From Phalacrocorax aristotelis (Eukaryota > Chordata > Aves > Suliformes > Phalacrocoracidae), in the NCBI RefSeq assembly GCF_949628215.1, contig NC_134297.1:930001-994000 (forward strand): a DNA stretch of 64,000 bases, in the 5' to 3' direction. The notes beneath the pieces were generated by a model. The model had not been told where the DNA came from. It was given only the letters and a program-made list of their open reading frames with translations, and did no database searches. A program made the position numbers and the translations under genes. Positions 1 through 13,120 of the stretch are shown piece by piece (within the stretch, counting starts at the first letter, position 1; each line of letters opens with the position of its first letter).

Positions 1-24
1 GGCACCGAAGCTGGGGAGATTGAT

Positions 25-51
25 GGGAGGTCAGGGTTGGGGGGTGGGGGG
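25..51 (+). other. G-quadruplex-type sequence
   Basis: GGG at 25-27 and 34-36 is followed by two six-G runs at 39-44 and 46-51. Loops of 6, 2 and 1 nt fit the canonical four-tract G4 rule. Confidence 0.6.
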
Positions 52-120
52 ACGTAATCCCTAATAGCATCGCATTATTTCTCTGCCGGCAGAAAGGGCT
101 GCAACAGTGCGATGGACTGA

Positions 121-139
121 AAGATAAGCAGATTATCTT
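121..139. promoter_or_regulatory. Facing pair of GATA sites
   Basis: AAGATAA (121-127) and TTATCTT (133-139) are exact inverted 7-mers, 5 bp apart, each an AGATAA consensus GATA-factor site. A binding role is inference. Confidence 0.35.
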
Positions 140-2647
140 GTCCTGCCTCACAGGGGAGCGCTGACCCCTGACTCGCTGAGCCCAAGATTAAGGCTGAATT
201 AACCTCTAGGAAGGGGGTTTCGTGGCAGAGGCAGAGGGTGCCATGCAGGAGAGTTCCCCCATCCCCTTCTCACCGGGCAGGACTCGCGTGGGTCCCGCGA
301 GGCGGACGGAGCTTCTCCCGCAGGACCGTTCTGGGGAGATGCGTCACGTCCCCCGGCCCGAGAGAGGACAGAGAGCGGCGACGCAGGCAGATACTCACTG
401 CGAGCATTTGCATACCCCGGGAGCGAGTGAGTTACAAAAATCTAGACAGACGCAAGAGGCAGGCAAACCGTAAGAACTCAAGGACTGTCCCTGAACAAAG
501 ACAGTCAACCCCCTTGGTCAGAGACTGCTGAATTAGGTGCGATAACACCCCCCCACTCCAGGCAGATTCAGACGAGTTAGGAGCGATACATATTTATCAA
601 CCCGGCGAGAGAGAACCACATGAAGCAGCGAGATGGAAGAGACCATGAAAATGCCGCACAGGCTGCTGTTGCCCGTGCTGTGGCTGGGGGGACCGAGCAG
701 CGCCGCAGCACCCACCCCCCAGGGCGCCCAGCTGCACGGCCGGGAGGAGGTGCAGCAGCACCTGAAATGGTAGCACAAAATACCCAAGGGCTGCGGAGGC
801 AGCCCTGGGGACAACACACCGCGGGCCGAGCCCAGGTGGTTCCGCAGGCCGAGTGGCATGCCTACATTTGGGGATCAAAGCGGTGACAGCTCGTGCAGTT
901 TGGGCATTTGCTCAGCACCGAATTGTGAGTAGGCTCAGCCACTCAGGCTATAAAGCCTGCAACAATAAAGTTATCTTCAAAGGGCAACTTTCAACCCCCT
1001 TGGAATATTTTTCTTTTCCTTTCCCTTTGCTTTCTATCATTCACAAAAGATCGCAGATCAAAACCTGAGGGAAGATGACTGCGAGCACCGCAGCAAGGGG
1101 GAGCAGAGCTCTGACTCCGCACTCCCTGCTCCTGCACTGGGTCCCCCGCACCCTGTTGCCCCTTGGAGGCTTCAGGGTGTTGAACTCGATAATCCAGGGA
1201 AGGCCGTTGCCTTTCTGATCATCCATCGCTGCCCAGAGCACCCCTAGCAGTTTCCCAAGCCCCCGACTTGCAAAGGGGCTTTATTTGATGCAGCTCGTAC
1301 CTCTGCCCACCTGGGGCTGAGCAGGAGGAAAGCACCAGGCAGAGAAAAAACCCAGCAGCTTTCTCAACGCTGCTGAGCACGTTTGTTACAGAAAGACAGA
1401 TATTTATTCATTTAAGTGCGTGGCAATCCGAGTCAGCCTTATCTGACCAAAACACTTTGTTGATCAGACTGAGAAATGCATCCCAGGCGGCAGAGCCACC
1501 TCGGCACGGCGCGGAGAAACCTGGCAGACCCGCCGTGGTGTTCAGAGACGAGAAATCACCTTGCAGTTCAAAGGCTGGGGAAGGAGATAGTCACCTTGGA
1601 AACCAAAGCCATGGCGGTGACATCCCCAGAGACCCGGCCAGAGCCCGCCGCCCCCCGCGCTGCGGGCTGCGCCGTCCCAGGAGGATGCCTCCCACTCGCC
1701 CAGCGGGGTGGCACCCCAGCACCCCACCCGAACCGCGGGAAGGGAGAAGGGGTGTCTCCCCGGGACGGCTGCTCCAGCAGAAGCAGCCACCTTCCGAGCC
1801 TACTTTGGTCTTTCTGAAGTCACTTATTCGCAGCTGCGGGGAGGGAAGGCATCCATGCAGCTGGATGGGTGCCTTCCCACTGCCCCCCTCCTTTTCCCAC
1901 TCTGCGGATGCATCACCCATTCCCCAGGCAAAACGCCTGTTACTGGTGTTTTGCTCCAGTGCTACGGACCTACACGTCCACAACAGGCACACGCTACGTT
2001 GCAAACAGGGTTCTGCAGCCCTGGCGTACCTGCAATCGTAGGCCGGGGGGCAGCAACCCCACCCCCCACCCCGAGCCACGCAAGCGCCAAGCACAACGGC
2101 GCTGCAGCCTGCTAGCTACATCAGAGTGAACCGGACCGGGTGGGAAAATCAGCGTATCGCCAGTGAAAGCTCAGAGCGATTTCCCTCAGCTGCCCAGTGA
2201 CATTATGCTGGTGCAACTTTGAGCCGTAACATTAAAAGTTATCTTTCTTTCCCGCAGTAACAGAAAGCACAACACAGAGATGAAAGTATTTACAAGCCCA
2301 GAAAAAACTCGCCTGTGGTGCATTTGCAAAGCATTGCTGGCAGCCGAGGAGGTAATAACATGTCCCTTAAACCCGGCAGCCCTGACACCGCTAAGAGGAT
2401 CACAGCGGTCCCCGCATGAAAGAGCCTGCCCTGGAGCCGGGCCAGCCCGATGCCCTTACCAGGCTCGAAGCCCCCCGCCAGCCCAGCCGCTGAGCCGGGA
2501 ACACCGCACGGCACCCGGCATCGCCGCGCCGCGGGGAGACCGCCGTTAAAGCCGTCCCTTCAACTTTGCGGGCTTGCTTTTTCCCCAGTGAGCCGATAGG
2601 AATCATCTGCTGGCACAGAGCCTGGATGCTGTTGCTGCTGCCTTTTC

Positions 2648-2673
2648 TATATATACACACACATATATTTATA
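2648..2673. repeat. TA/CA-rich simple tract
   Basis: Alternating TATATATACACACACATATA-type purine-pyrimidine sequence at the left edge of an AT-rich island. Confidence 0.85.
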
Positions 2674-2881
2674 AAAAAGCCAACTTAGAATTGATGATGC
2701 CTGGTATGAGGCAGTTTGTCACCTGTGCTTTTATGATTACAGCAACTAAGGGGAAAAAGATCCTTTCAGATAATCATTGAAAGGGGGGAAAAAAGTTTTC
2801 AGAGGGTCTTTGTTCTCTTGAAGTGCTCTCCCCCCCGAAGCCAGCAGATTTCTCAGAGGAGGGGGAGGTCGGATTGAAAAA

Positions 2882-2901
2882 TAAAATGAGTCCTCATTTT
2901 A
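2882..2901. promoter_or_regulatory. 20-bp hyphenated palindrome with AP-1-like centre
   Basis: TAAAATGAG and CTCATTTTA are exact inverted arms around TC, making TGAGTCCTCA, one base longer than an AP-1 site (TGAGTCA). It lies inside the AT-rich island at 2,640-3,120. Confidence 0.3.
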
Positions 2902-4200
2902 AACTGCTTCATATTAGCAGCCGTCAGTTATGGAATTTGCCTTGACTAACGTTTCAGGCCATTACATCAACCCCTGATGTTTATAACTGGATCCTGAATT
3001 AGGATTAATTCTCAAGGAAAATGTTCTGAGCTAAACTGGTGATTTCTCTCTACAGCTCCAGTGACATCCTCATTACTAAAATAATCATTTGCTTTTTAGC
3101 ATTTATACTGAGTGATTGAAGACCCTGAGGCACCTTTCACAGGTCGCCCCAGGCTGCGTTTAGGGACAGGATGGAGGCCAGGGGCCGCAGGGGAACCCCT
3201 GTCCCCCCCCGGAGCTGGCAAGAGCTCAGGAGCCAGGCTCCGCGAGGATGTTCAGAGGCTTTTACACACCCCCGGCTCGAAAGGACACGGATCGGCACGA
3301 GGACGGGACTGGGGATGCTCTCACGCATGCTGATCCATGCAGCCCCCGCACCCAGCTCCCCCCCACCAGGTGCCCTAAGCACGCCCAGGCCCCTCCGATG
3401 ACTAGACAGTGAGGTATTGTTATTATTTATTAAACAGCTGGTGTGTTTCGTAATAGAAATTTCATTAGGAGCATTAGGTATAGATAGTCACCGGCCCAGA
3501 ACCTACAAGTAATTACGTTTAATTATTATGCCGGTATGTTTGGAATAACGATAGCTCCCGAGCACCGAGATTAAGGAGCAGAATCAATCGGAACAGGAGC
3601 TATTTATTTTTTTTTGCCTTAACAATTCCCCTCCGTTGTTAATTGGTTTTCACATTTCTCAGCCACCGGTAAGAGCGGGCAAGAGACACCGCGCCACGTC
3701 CAGCCCTGGCAGAGGCCCTTCCCCGTGCGACCTGCTCTGCCGAGCAGAGGGCCCCTGCCAGGAGAGGAAGGGGAGCGCTTTCGAGGAGCAGGAGGGTGCT
3801 CCCCCATGGGGCAGGAGCCCAGCGGGAAGCCTGCCTGGGGCAGACCCGGGTGCATCCCGCCTCGGCCCCTCGCAGAGCCCCACACAGCCTCCTCACGCAC
3901 CTTTCCAGAAAACACCTGGTGTTTAACTCTGCAAAGTGGCTTTGCAGCTGGTTTCCTTTATCTTCAGAGAGCAGTTGGAGCCCCCCGCCTAGGAGAAGTT
4001 GCCCAGAGCAGGCAGGTCTCTGCATTTTGGTTCCCAGATGAGGAATTTTCCCCCACGCATTCCCTTTGTGCTCGCAAAGGGGGTGCTGAGCAGGAGCACG
4101 GGGGCAGCAGCACCCCAGCACAGCCCCCCCGGCCCTTGCCAAGGGCACCCGCCGTCCCCCCGTGCCTCCCCAGCTGCACCAGCCGGGAGCCTGGAGGAAT

Positions 4201-5560
4201 TAGAGCATTTGGGAAGGAAAACAGAGCTACAGAGAGACAATGTTGAATGTAAATACCAGTTAAATATGCATTACCATATGCCTGCGCCTTTGCGGTCTGT
4301 TAGGAGGCAACACGAGCCAGGGGGAAGATGCAGGAGCGAAGAGCTGGATGCTCAGAGGAGCAGCTTCTTCCCTGCCAGCCTGGCACCCCCAGCCTGCGCC
4401 GGAGCCATCGCTCATGGGAGTGAGCGGCAGGGGATCTGCCCCCGCTCCCCACACAGCGAGGGGGGCCCAGTGCCTGCCCACCGCCCTGCCGGGGCTGCAG
4501 CCCAGGGCCGGGACAGAAACCTCTCCCCGGGGGCGAAGCGGAGGAGAGGGGCAGCAGCGCTGCTGCATCCACCCGAAGCCACGGGCTCTGTTAGCCCCGG
4601 CAGTGGGCCTGCTGTGTCCCTGGCAGGGGAGCCCCTTCCAGCAGGAAGGGGATGAAGCTGTTTCCCCACCACCAACATGCAGGGACACCCCCCACACAGC
4701 CTCCCCTGGCTCTGACAGCAACACCCCTGCCTGGGCACAGGTCTGCATGAGCGCAGAGCCCAGATGGCAACTGTGGCTGTCTAATTATGCATGTAGATGA
4801 TATTAGCCCAAAATGTTTGATTCTCACTGGAGTTTCAGAGGAGATCAGACAGGAAGCCAGCTCAGGGTGCAGGGATTACACAAATGGGATAATTTGCTAG
4901 CAGGCGGCGCTGCTTAATTCCAGCTTTTGCTTTGCCCTGGATCCCGCTGCCCCTGTCTCATCCCCACACCTTGCCCCTGCTGCTTACAGGTCGCAGCGCT
5001 TTGCATCTGCATCCAGCCCGCCCGGGCACAGCTTGACTCCGCTTTGTGCCGGGTTCAGCGGGAGGCAGCGCTCAGAAGGGAGAATCAGGAATCGCTTTGC
5101 TCCCAGAGGAGAGGAAGAAGAGTCTGGGCAGGATTTCATCCTCTCCCTGCAAAAGCAGCCAGCTCTGCATTTCACACCTTCCTCACAGTCATCTCCCAGC
5201 CTGACAGGGCTTTTCAAACAGCAGGGCCCATCCCTTTCAAAGGCCAGAGTGAAAAGGGAGAAAAGTACCCAAACTGAACCCTTTAAACCCCAAACCCACC
5301 TTTGCCCGCTGCCCCACGCCTGCAAAACCACGCGCCTGCTCCTTGCCCTCAGAAAGGCTACCGACATCCACACCTCACGCCGCATCGCAGCCGTCTGAGC
5401 GGTGATAAACCTCTCTCCCCGCGGACGCTCCCGCGGCAGAAGCGGCCCTCTCCATTCAGGTTGCGTGGGCAGCTAATGAAGCCCACACGATTCACGGCGC
5501 GGGGAAGGGCGGCCGCTCTCCCACATCCACCCAGCATCATTAGGTAGGGACCTGGACCCG
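4201..5560. other. Non-coding segment with short AT-rich patches
   Basis: Patches at 4,200-4,285 (AAATATGCATTACCATATGC) and 4,770-4,910 (CTAATTATGCATG). The rest is GC-rich. A CTCF-like word lies at 4,897. Confidence 0.45.
4897..4913 (+). promoter_or_regulatory. Candidate CTCF site, forward orientation
   Basis: CTAGCAGGCGGCGCTGC resembles the CTCF core CCAGCAGGGGGCGCTGC with two mismatches. Only binding data could confirm it. Confidence 0.25.
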
Positions 5561-8200
5561 ACAGCGCCTCCAGTCCCAGAACGCAATTATCCGCTTGCTT
5601 AAATTCCAGCGCATTTTCAAGTGCTTTGGTTAATTGGAAATATATTAAACATGGGTTTATAAAACTTAAACATGTACTTAAATACTTTGCTGAGCCACGG
5701 CGCACAGCCGGGCGGCGTTCGCCTGGCAGGAGGGGTGCAGCCCTGCCAAGCTGCGCCCCTCGGTGACGGCAAACCCTGGCCAGAGGCAGCCGCACCGGGG
5801 GCTCCGCGGGCACCGCTCCCACGGAGCGAGCTTGGGCCTCCATTTGGTGCCCGTCAGCCAGGCAATAACGAGCGGTCATTTACCTTTATTTGGCTACCAG
5901 TGTGCTGTCATCAGATTTAACGGGTGCTTTACTGGGTGTTTTACTGGGTGTCTCGGTACAGCCTCGCAGCCTCGTGGGAGCGCAGCCCCATCGCACTCCC
6001 TCGCGCCAGCTGAGGCTGTAACGGAGGTACCCGCGCTGCACTTCTGTCATTATTCATGTGTTTTCTTTAGAACTCCTTTTCCAGGCTGATTCTTTTTAAT
6101 CCTGCTGCTCAACAAGCGAGAGCAAAGTAATTCAGCAAAGAGGGGAAAAAAGGGAAACTATTGGCCCAGCATGGCATTACAGGGCTTGCAAAACTGCCGC
6201 ATTTCAGGAGGTTTTCCCGCTGGCTTCTAGTCTAGGAATCTCCAGAGACACATTCTCAGCTTTTCCGCCACAAAGGCTCCCTTCCAGTTTATTTAATATT
6301 ACATCTGAAGCATTAACAACACAGCAAGTACCAAGAGAGCCACAACAAAATCACCCGACTTGACAGCAGCAGGGCAGCACAGCCAGGAACAGGGGTTCCC
6401 CTTCCCTGCCCTCCCCGCGGCAGCGCTGCCGGTGCCCAGCCCTTCGCAGAGCCTCTGTTCACCCGACCGCGCTGGCAAAGGCTCGATGAGGAGCTCCCCG
6501 CGTCCAGCCTTTTCTCCGCGAGGATGCTCACGAAAGCCGGGATGGGGTCTGGGAGAGCCCGCCATCCCGAAATCGGGCTGGGGGAAGGGGAGTTGCGAGG
6601 GCAGCCCACTGGCCTCCGAAGCCACACGTACCTGAAGTCCAAAGCATGGGACAGTTTGGTGGTGCGGGGGCTCCCCCAGCACCCCGCAGCCCTGCGGCTG
6701 GGGTAACAAGCACTGCTCTGCCGCACGGGGCAGCGCTGCTTTCCCCACCAGCCGGCGGTCCGGATCCAACCCCCCGGCTCCATCGCACCTCTCCAGCAAT
6801 GCTCAGTTTCTCAGATACAAGCAATGGGTCTCTAAAAAAGCCCAGTATTTCTCTGAAAGCCCATTGAGGGGCTGCATTATAACGACGTGCCCTTAGGTCC
6901 GCCACCGAATCCCCGCGTGCAGGACCCGCACCCCACCCCAGGCGCCCTCCAGCGCCGCACGGCCAGGCCAGAGGGACAGTGCTGCCAGCAGGCTCAGCGG
7001 CTCGCCTCTGCAGTGTGGAAGCGCTTTATCAGGTTCCACAAATAAACCTTTCCTGACTCAATCTTGAGTGAAGGCCTTTTAAGAGGTGATGGTGAGCAGG
7101 GAGAAAGACGAAAACAAAAAAAACCCAAAGAAACCAAAAGAGACTGCAGCAGCAGCTTTGCACCTCTCCCCAGGAAGGGTCATCCTTACAGAAGCTGTTC
7201 CAGGAAAGCAAATTGACACAGCCAATTACCAGGATGTCCAAAGAAATCGGGTCCAACAAGTCCCTGCAGCTCAGTAGCCGCGAGCAAGCATCACTAAAAC
7301 ACAGGCACATACTCACACGGACCACGTTTTGCTGCCCGAAAGCTCACAGCCCTGGCGCCCCCCGACACGACAGGCCAGTTCCCCCCAGCCCTTGACAGCG
7401 CTCGATGTCTTTCCTCGGATCGATGCGCGCCTCGAGACGAGCGCCAGCGTGCTCGCTGGCAGTCACGCTGCGTCGCTCGGTCTCCCTCGAACCGCGAGAG
7501 GTGTGCTTAAGGGCCCTGGTGGGATCGACGCGTGGGACACCCAGCGGCGGCAGGAACCCCTCCCACGCCCCGGGCAGTGACAGATGATGTACCCCACGCA
7601 CCCCGCTGGCTCCTCCCTCCGAAACCGGTGCCAAGCGTGGGGAGGCTGTATTTGCATCTGCCAGGGTGGCGGGCACAGCCCCTGCATCCTTTAATGGACA
7701 CCCAAAGCCCCCCTCAGGAGGGGCACAAATCAGATGAGGTGCCTAGACCACACCAGCAAAAGGCACCAGTCACACCAGCAAGGGAAGGCTGGCCCGGATG
7801 GCGCCCGTAGGCACGAAAGAGCACTGCTCAGGCTGGAGAGCGCTGCAGCGTTTGACCTCGCTTTGTTCTGCTTCTCTTTGCAACTCTCTGCAGTTTTTGG
7901 CTACCCTCCAGTTTCTCCGGCCATTTTTCAACTCTCCTTTACAAAAGCAGGCTGGGGACAGCCCGGCAGCAGCTCTGCAGTAATAAACCTTGCACCGAGC
8001 GCGGGGGGAGCGCCCAGCCCGGGACGCTGCTCAGGGCTGCGAGGGGGGACCGGCGCCAGTGCCGGCCAGCAGCGCTCGCAGCAGGCAGCGGGTGCCTGTC
8101 CCACCCCAGTGCCTTCGCCCCTCACATCTTTTGGCAGGGGCACAGCCAACTCTAATTGCAATTTCCATTCTGGTGGCTGCGCTCTGCAGGCAAAATAGGT
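5561..8200. other. Non-coding segment, islands at 5.57-5.69, 5.86-5.95 and 6.1-6.3 kb
   Basis: The second island holds three spaced GGTG(C/T)TTTACTG/ACTGGGTGT words in direct order (5,930-5,955). There is an exact octamer at 7,650-7,657. No exon supported. Confidence 0.45.
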
Positions 8201-10360
8201 TCTGTCTATATAATGAGTCGCTCCTGAGTATCAATCTACACAGAACAAAATGGAGACAATAGCTGCTTACATGCATAGTGAGTTAATTATGAGCATCTGC
8301 TATTAATCTTGCTATCAGACTGCTAATTGCTCCTTCTCCACAAAGGCATGCTGGAGGTGAAGCCGCTCAGCCGCCCTTCCCCGAGCCCCGGCTCCTTCCC
8401 CATAGGAGGTCTGGGCTCACAGCCCCGCAGCTCCTGGCAGCTGGGAAAGCGCTCACAGGGACGGGGCTGCACCCACACATGCCAGTACACGCTCAGACCT
8501 GCTCATCACCAGCAGGGGCAACCAAAGTAGTGCAGACCCCAGGAAAACCCAGCCTCAGAGGAGGATGAGCAAGCTGACAGCCTGGTTTCTGGCTGCAGGG
8601 ACCTCCCCATTACAGTAAATAACATCTCTTGCCATGGGGCAGAGGGCAGGGGGCACGGCGCGGGATGGAAACTGCCCCGAAGGGTGCGAGGTGGGGGGGC
8701 AGAGCCACGGGGAAGGTGGGCAGCAGCTCCCCCGAGGCAGCCGCCTCTGCGAGGACCCTGTCAGCCGGCTGCTGCGGGAGATTGAAGCCTTTCGGGGGAG
8801 GCTGGTGTGCAGGAGAGATGTCGAGCTGCACTCTCGCAGGTGAGGACTTGACATCTCACGTGTAATGAGGAAAGAAAATGCATCAGGAGCATTTGGGGAA
8901 GATGACAGCAGATCAGAAATGCCTCCTTCTCCCACAGATTTATTTTGTCAACCAGTCACTCAGGGAAGCGGGAGGAAGGCGCTGTCAGCAGCGAGGGCAC
9001 TGGCAGGCTGAAGAGCCCAGGCCCTTTGATCCGGCGGGTGCTCAGCAATTGCTTTAGACAAACTCGCGGTGATTGCCTAACAGGAGAGCAGCTAGCACAC
9101 CTCAATTAGCTGCCTAGCAAGGTAAGAGCCCGTGGTTGTCTCATTATGGAGCTGGCTTGCTTCCCCAAAGCACCGAAACGTGCTGCTCATGGAAGGCAAT
9201 GAAGTCTGAAGCGATGGGGATCAGCAGACAGGCAGCGCTGAGCCCCTGCGCTCCGTCCCACGCATTTGGTGGTTGGGCAGGGAGGCAGCCAAGGCCACTC
9301 AGCCTTCACAAGGCTTTTCTCAGCCGAGGAAGGGGTTGGGGAAGCTCAAACAACAGTTGCTGGGAAGGAATGCCGAGGACCTCATCAGCATGTGAACAAA
9401 AGGGAGATTAAATCTGAGCCCTGAATATTCACCACAGGATGTAGGAAATGTTTGCTCCCGTGTTCTGAAAAGCCTGAGAGGAAAACAAACATGAAACAGT
9501 TTCATCTTCCTTGCTGGATCGGTGCCCTTTGGTCCCCGGCGTGGGGGTTCAGGCAGCGCTAACCAGCCATGCGGCTGGGTGCGGAGCCAGCCAGCGCCCC
9601 GCGATGAGCAGATTTCATGCTCCAGGCTGCGAGCTGATCCCCTCTAAAGGTCAGGGAGACTCTCCAATGCCCATCCTCCCGGGACGCTGCTGTGCAGGCG
9701 CTCCCGCACCTGCGGCAGCGGGGCGCCAGGTCTGAGCACAGCTTGCGCTCCGCACAGCAAGCCAGCCCTGCTATTTTCCATGGAAAACCCCCGAGTCCCC
9801 TGCCTGAAGCTGGCAGGTGTAATTTGCAGAATACATATAACCTTTAAAGAATGGACAAACGTACATGTTTGTTTATTTTTAATTAGCTCCTTTCTTCCAT
9901 CTGCCTGAAATCTAAGTTTCTCAGTGCCTTTGAAACACCTTCACAGCACAAGGACTATTTCCAGGGCTCCTGTAGCTGCTCCCGCACACCCGTGCTGCAC
10001 CTCCCTGGTTAGCAAGCACTGGCAGGCTCCGCTGTGCGTGCGGGGTCCCCAGGCCCCTGCCCTCTCCGGCCAAGAGCCTCCAGACCCCCCGCCGAAGGAG
10101 CCAGGGCACTGGGCTGAAAGCTTTGTCACCACAAAGCAGAGGCCCAGGTGCCTTCAGGTGCCAGCTCCATCCCTCCCCTGCCATCAGCACTGCCACGCCT
10201 CGGAGGCAGCCAAACAGCCATCCGTCCCTCCTGCACAGCCCCCTCGCCCACGCCGCCGGCTTGAGCCCCGGCGCCCGAAGCCGGGTCTCCCTCACACTGC
10301 AGAGCTCCACTGAAGCTAGCAAGCAGCACCACGAAAAAGGAGGGAATTTAGGATACTTTA
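8201..10360. other. Non-coding segment, islands at 8.2-8.34 and 9.82-9.92 kb
   Basis: The 9.82-9.92 kb island holds GTTTGTTTATTTTTAATTAG, a forkhead-like word joined to a homeodomain site. The 8.2-8.34 kb island holds GTTAATTATGAG and TATTAATCTTGC. The remainder is GC-rich. Confidence 0.45.
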
Positions 10361-13120
10361 AGACACTTAAAAATCTTCCCTATCGATTTCCCCTTCTCAG
10401 TAATTAGACGTAGCGATTAGACTCTGCTTTCCGCTACATCACAGGGCTGCTTTGAGCGGAGCTTACAGGCAGCGTTTACATCGGGGATGCAAACCCAACC
10501 TCATCCACATGCACAGCAAACAGCCCAGCTGTATGACCGGAGAAACCTCCCTATGAATCAGGCATCAGGATGCGATATACATAATATATAACAAGCATGT
10601 TTATCAGACAATAACACATCGCAGCTGCTGTTAAACGAGCACGCAAGCCTTGAACTGCACGGAAACTTCATGTATTATTTAAAATATTTTCCCAACGATC
10701 CTGTCAAATCAAAACCTGCTACTGCACCCATGAGAATTGTGGTCGGGGTACTGCAGTAACGTCTCGCAATGACAACGCCTGCTGTGCTGCCGCCGGCACG
10801 CTGCCCGCAGCGCCAAGCCCCTCTGCCCCCCTCGGCCAGGAGGGCCGGCAGCCAGGAACGCACCGTGCGCCCCGTGTCCGACAAGTGCGAGGCGTTTTAT
10901 AGAGGACAGCAAGTACACGACGTGGAGTCATCCCCAGAGAGGCGCCTGCGATGCTGGGCTGTGCAACTGAGTGCCCAACAGCACCAGCAATGAAACGCAG
11001 TGTTGTTTTTTTTAAATACACGTAAACCAAACTTCCCCAAAGCCCCTAAAATCAACGTCCTGCTAGGTAAGGGCCTGAAGGAGGTCCCTCTGCTTCCCAT
11101 TCGTTTCTGAAGCCCGTACCTTTTGACGGAGGCTTAGGGACGTACTTGGGTGCGAGCCCAGCCGTGTCCACTGCTGTTAACAGGAGGATTCCCAGGACTC
11201 AACCGAGCCCCGAGTCACACATTGGAGAAGACAGGCAGCAACACACTCCAGCACCTGGAAAGCCTCCAGGCTATACAAAACACCGAGCTCCGCTGCTGGC
11301 AAACACGGCGCGCATTAATGCGTCCACTACAGCACGGGCTCCTCTCCGGTTCCCAGGGGGAAGGAAGCCTCCGTGGTCTCGTGGAACTCTGCTCCTGAGC
11401 CATGGGACACTCTTGCCTGAGAAGCCTCGACTGGTTTGTTTGTCTGGGGCAATTTAAAAAACAATTTTTTTAACCACCTGAAAGATTGTTTCCCATGATT
11501 CTATTCCTTTCTCCAGGGAGTTTTGCCAGGCATTCTGAACCTCTGTTCATCTCTGCACAATCACCCTCCCACGGCAAGTGGCGCGCAGGTGCTCTACACG
11601 TGCCCAGCACCAGCCGAACCAGCCCCACCTCAGGGTGCCCCTGAATGAAAACCTGGCGCTCCCGGTGCTGCCCCCCGCCACAGGCGGGGCATCCCTCCGC
11701 TGCCTCCTGCGGCCTGCCTTGAAGAAACGAGGCTTTAGCACCAGCTCCTCCCCAGTAGCTGCAGCAGGGACCGTGTGCTATTGATCCCTGCTAATGTGAG
11801 CAGCCAGCGTAACCTTATTTGCTCAGAGCCGGTATAATTTGGAGATTATGCTTTAATGAACAGATGATGTATGTTTCAATATACAGAACAAGAAAAGCAA
11901 TGGAGATTTCACATAGGTAAATAGAAAGCATAACTCTTGAGGGATGTTCTCCAGCCCCAGCTCCTCCTGCAGAAGGGCAGGCCACTGCGACATGAAGTCT
12001 CAGCACCCGATCTCGTCAGCCGAAGTGGGAGACCCCTCCGTGCACGAGCCCTCACCCTGGGGCGGGCCGGCCGGGAGATGCTTGGCAGAGCGATGGGGCA
12101 GGGCACACGGCTGTGCTCTCCCTCCAGAGCCGATAGCCAGACAGGCTGCAGGGCGGAGACGCCAAGCAAAGGACTGCCGAGAGCAGCATCCCGCCCAGCC
12201 GCGGTTGGGGAACCCAATTCGTTCTGGAAATCACACCAGGTCGGGAAGACTCTGCCTCAGAGGAAAACATCTGTCCGCTGCTAGGGAGCTCAGCGGCCCT
12301 TTCCCCTTGGGCATTGCCTGCTGCCTGCGCTGGGTTTCTCCCCAGATTTTAGGGCTGGAGCAGCCCTATAGGCTCGAGCTCAGCAGGGGAGCAAAAGACA
12401 AATGGTTTAATATGCACTAAACCCAGGCTCCGGCTTCAACCCTTACTTTTTTCTTCTTTCTTCTCAATATTTCATACCGCTCCAGATAAGAATGAATGCA
12501 ATGCTGTTATGAAAATCTTCCTCTATATTATATGCAGAGGTCCATGCAGTTTGCCCTGCTATCTGCATTTTTAAAGGTATTTCAGACAGAGGCTTTCTTT
12601 TTTACAGGGAAAATAAACTAGACCTGCACACCAAGCAGGAGTAACCCGTCCTCGGCAGCTGAGGCAGAGGCTGCTGCCAGGGCCGGGCAGGAGGGAAGGG
12701 TGTCTCTTCCAGGCTGCATCTCTGCTCCCCACCTTTGCTTTCCCACTCGTCAACAGGAGCGGTCGATGCCCAGTCGCTTCCCCAGGCGCAGGGAGGCTCC
12801 ATCCCTCCCCACCTGCCCGTTATTCCTGCACTTAACGCAGCAGCATCGCAGGGTGCTGCCGCCCTGCCTGGCTCAGACCCCGCAGGGGCTGCATGGGCCT
12901 TCGGCGATCTGTCCTACCACGCGCGGCACCTGCCTCCTCTGGCTGGCACGCCACGTAAAGGCAGCGGCAGAGGTTGTGAACAGTGTGCCTCGGCATCCTG
13001 CTGCCCTCCGGGATGCTGCTGGGCCGGGATGCAAGTGCCTGCTGCCTCGCCCCAGTGCCCGAGCAGGGCTCCCGTCCAGCCTGACTGCTTATTTCTATAT
13101 TCCCCATTCAGCTGCATGGG
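10361..13120. other. Non-coding segment with five AT-rich islands
   Basis: Islands near 10.36-10.44, 10.56-10.74, 11.44-11.53, 11.79-11.95 and 12.40-12.61 kb. GC-rich DNA between them shows open frames without domain signal. Confidence 0.45.

Larger units (their letters stand above)
1..2640. other. Non-coding, GC-rich desert segment
   Basis: No exon supported. It holds a G4-type tract (25-51), a GATA pair (121-139), an exact octamer ATTTGCAT (406-413), and moderately AT-rich stretches near 870-1,080 and 1,370-1,470. GATA/CTTATCT words recur. Confidence 0.6.
2641..4200. other. Two AT-rich islands in GC-rich DNA
   Basis: Islands at about 2,641-3,120 and 3,400-3,660 contain GATTACA-, TAATTACG- and TTAATTGG-type homeodomain words. 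They are separated by a GC-rich spacer. Composition suggests conserved regulatory elements. No gene seen. Confidence 0.45.
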
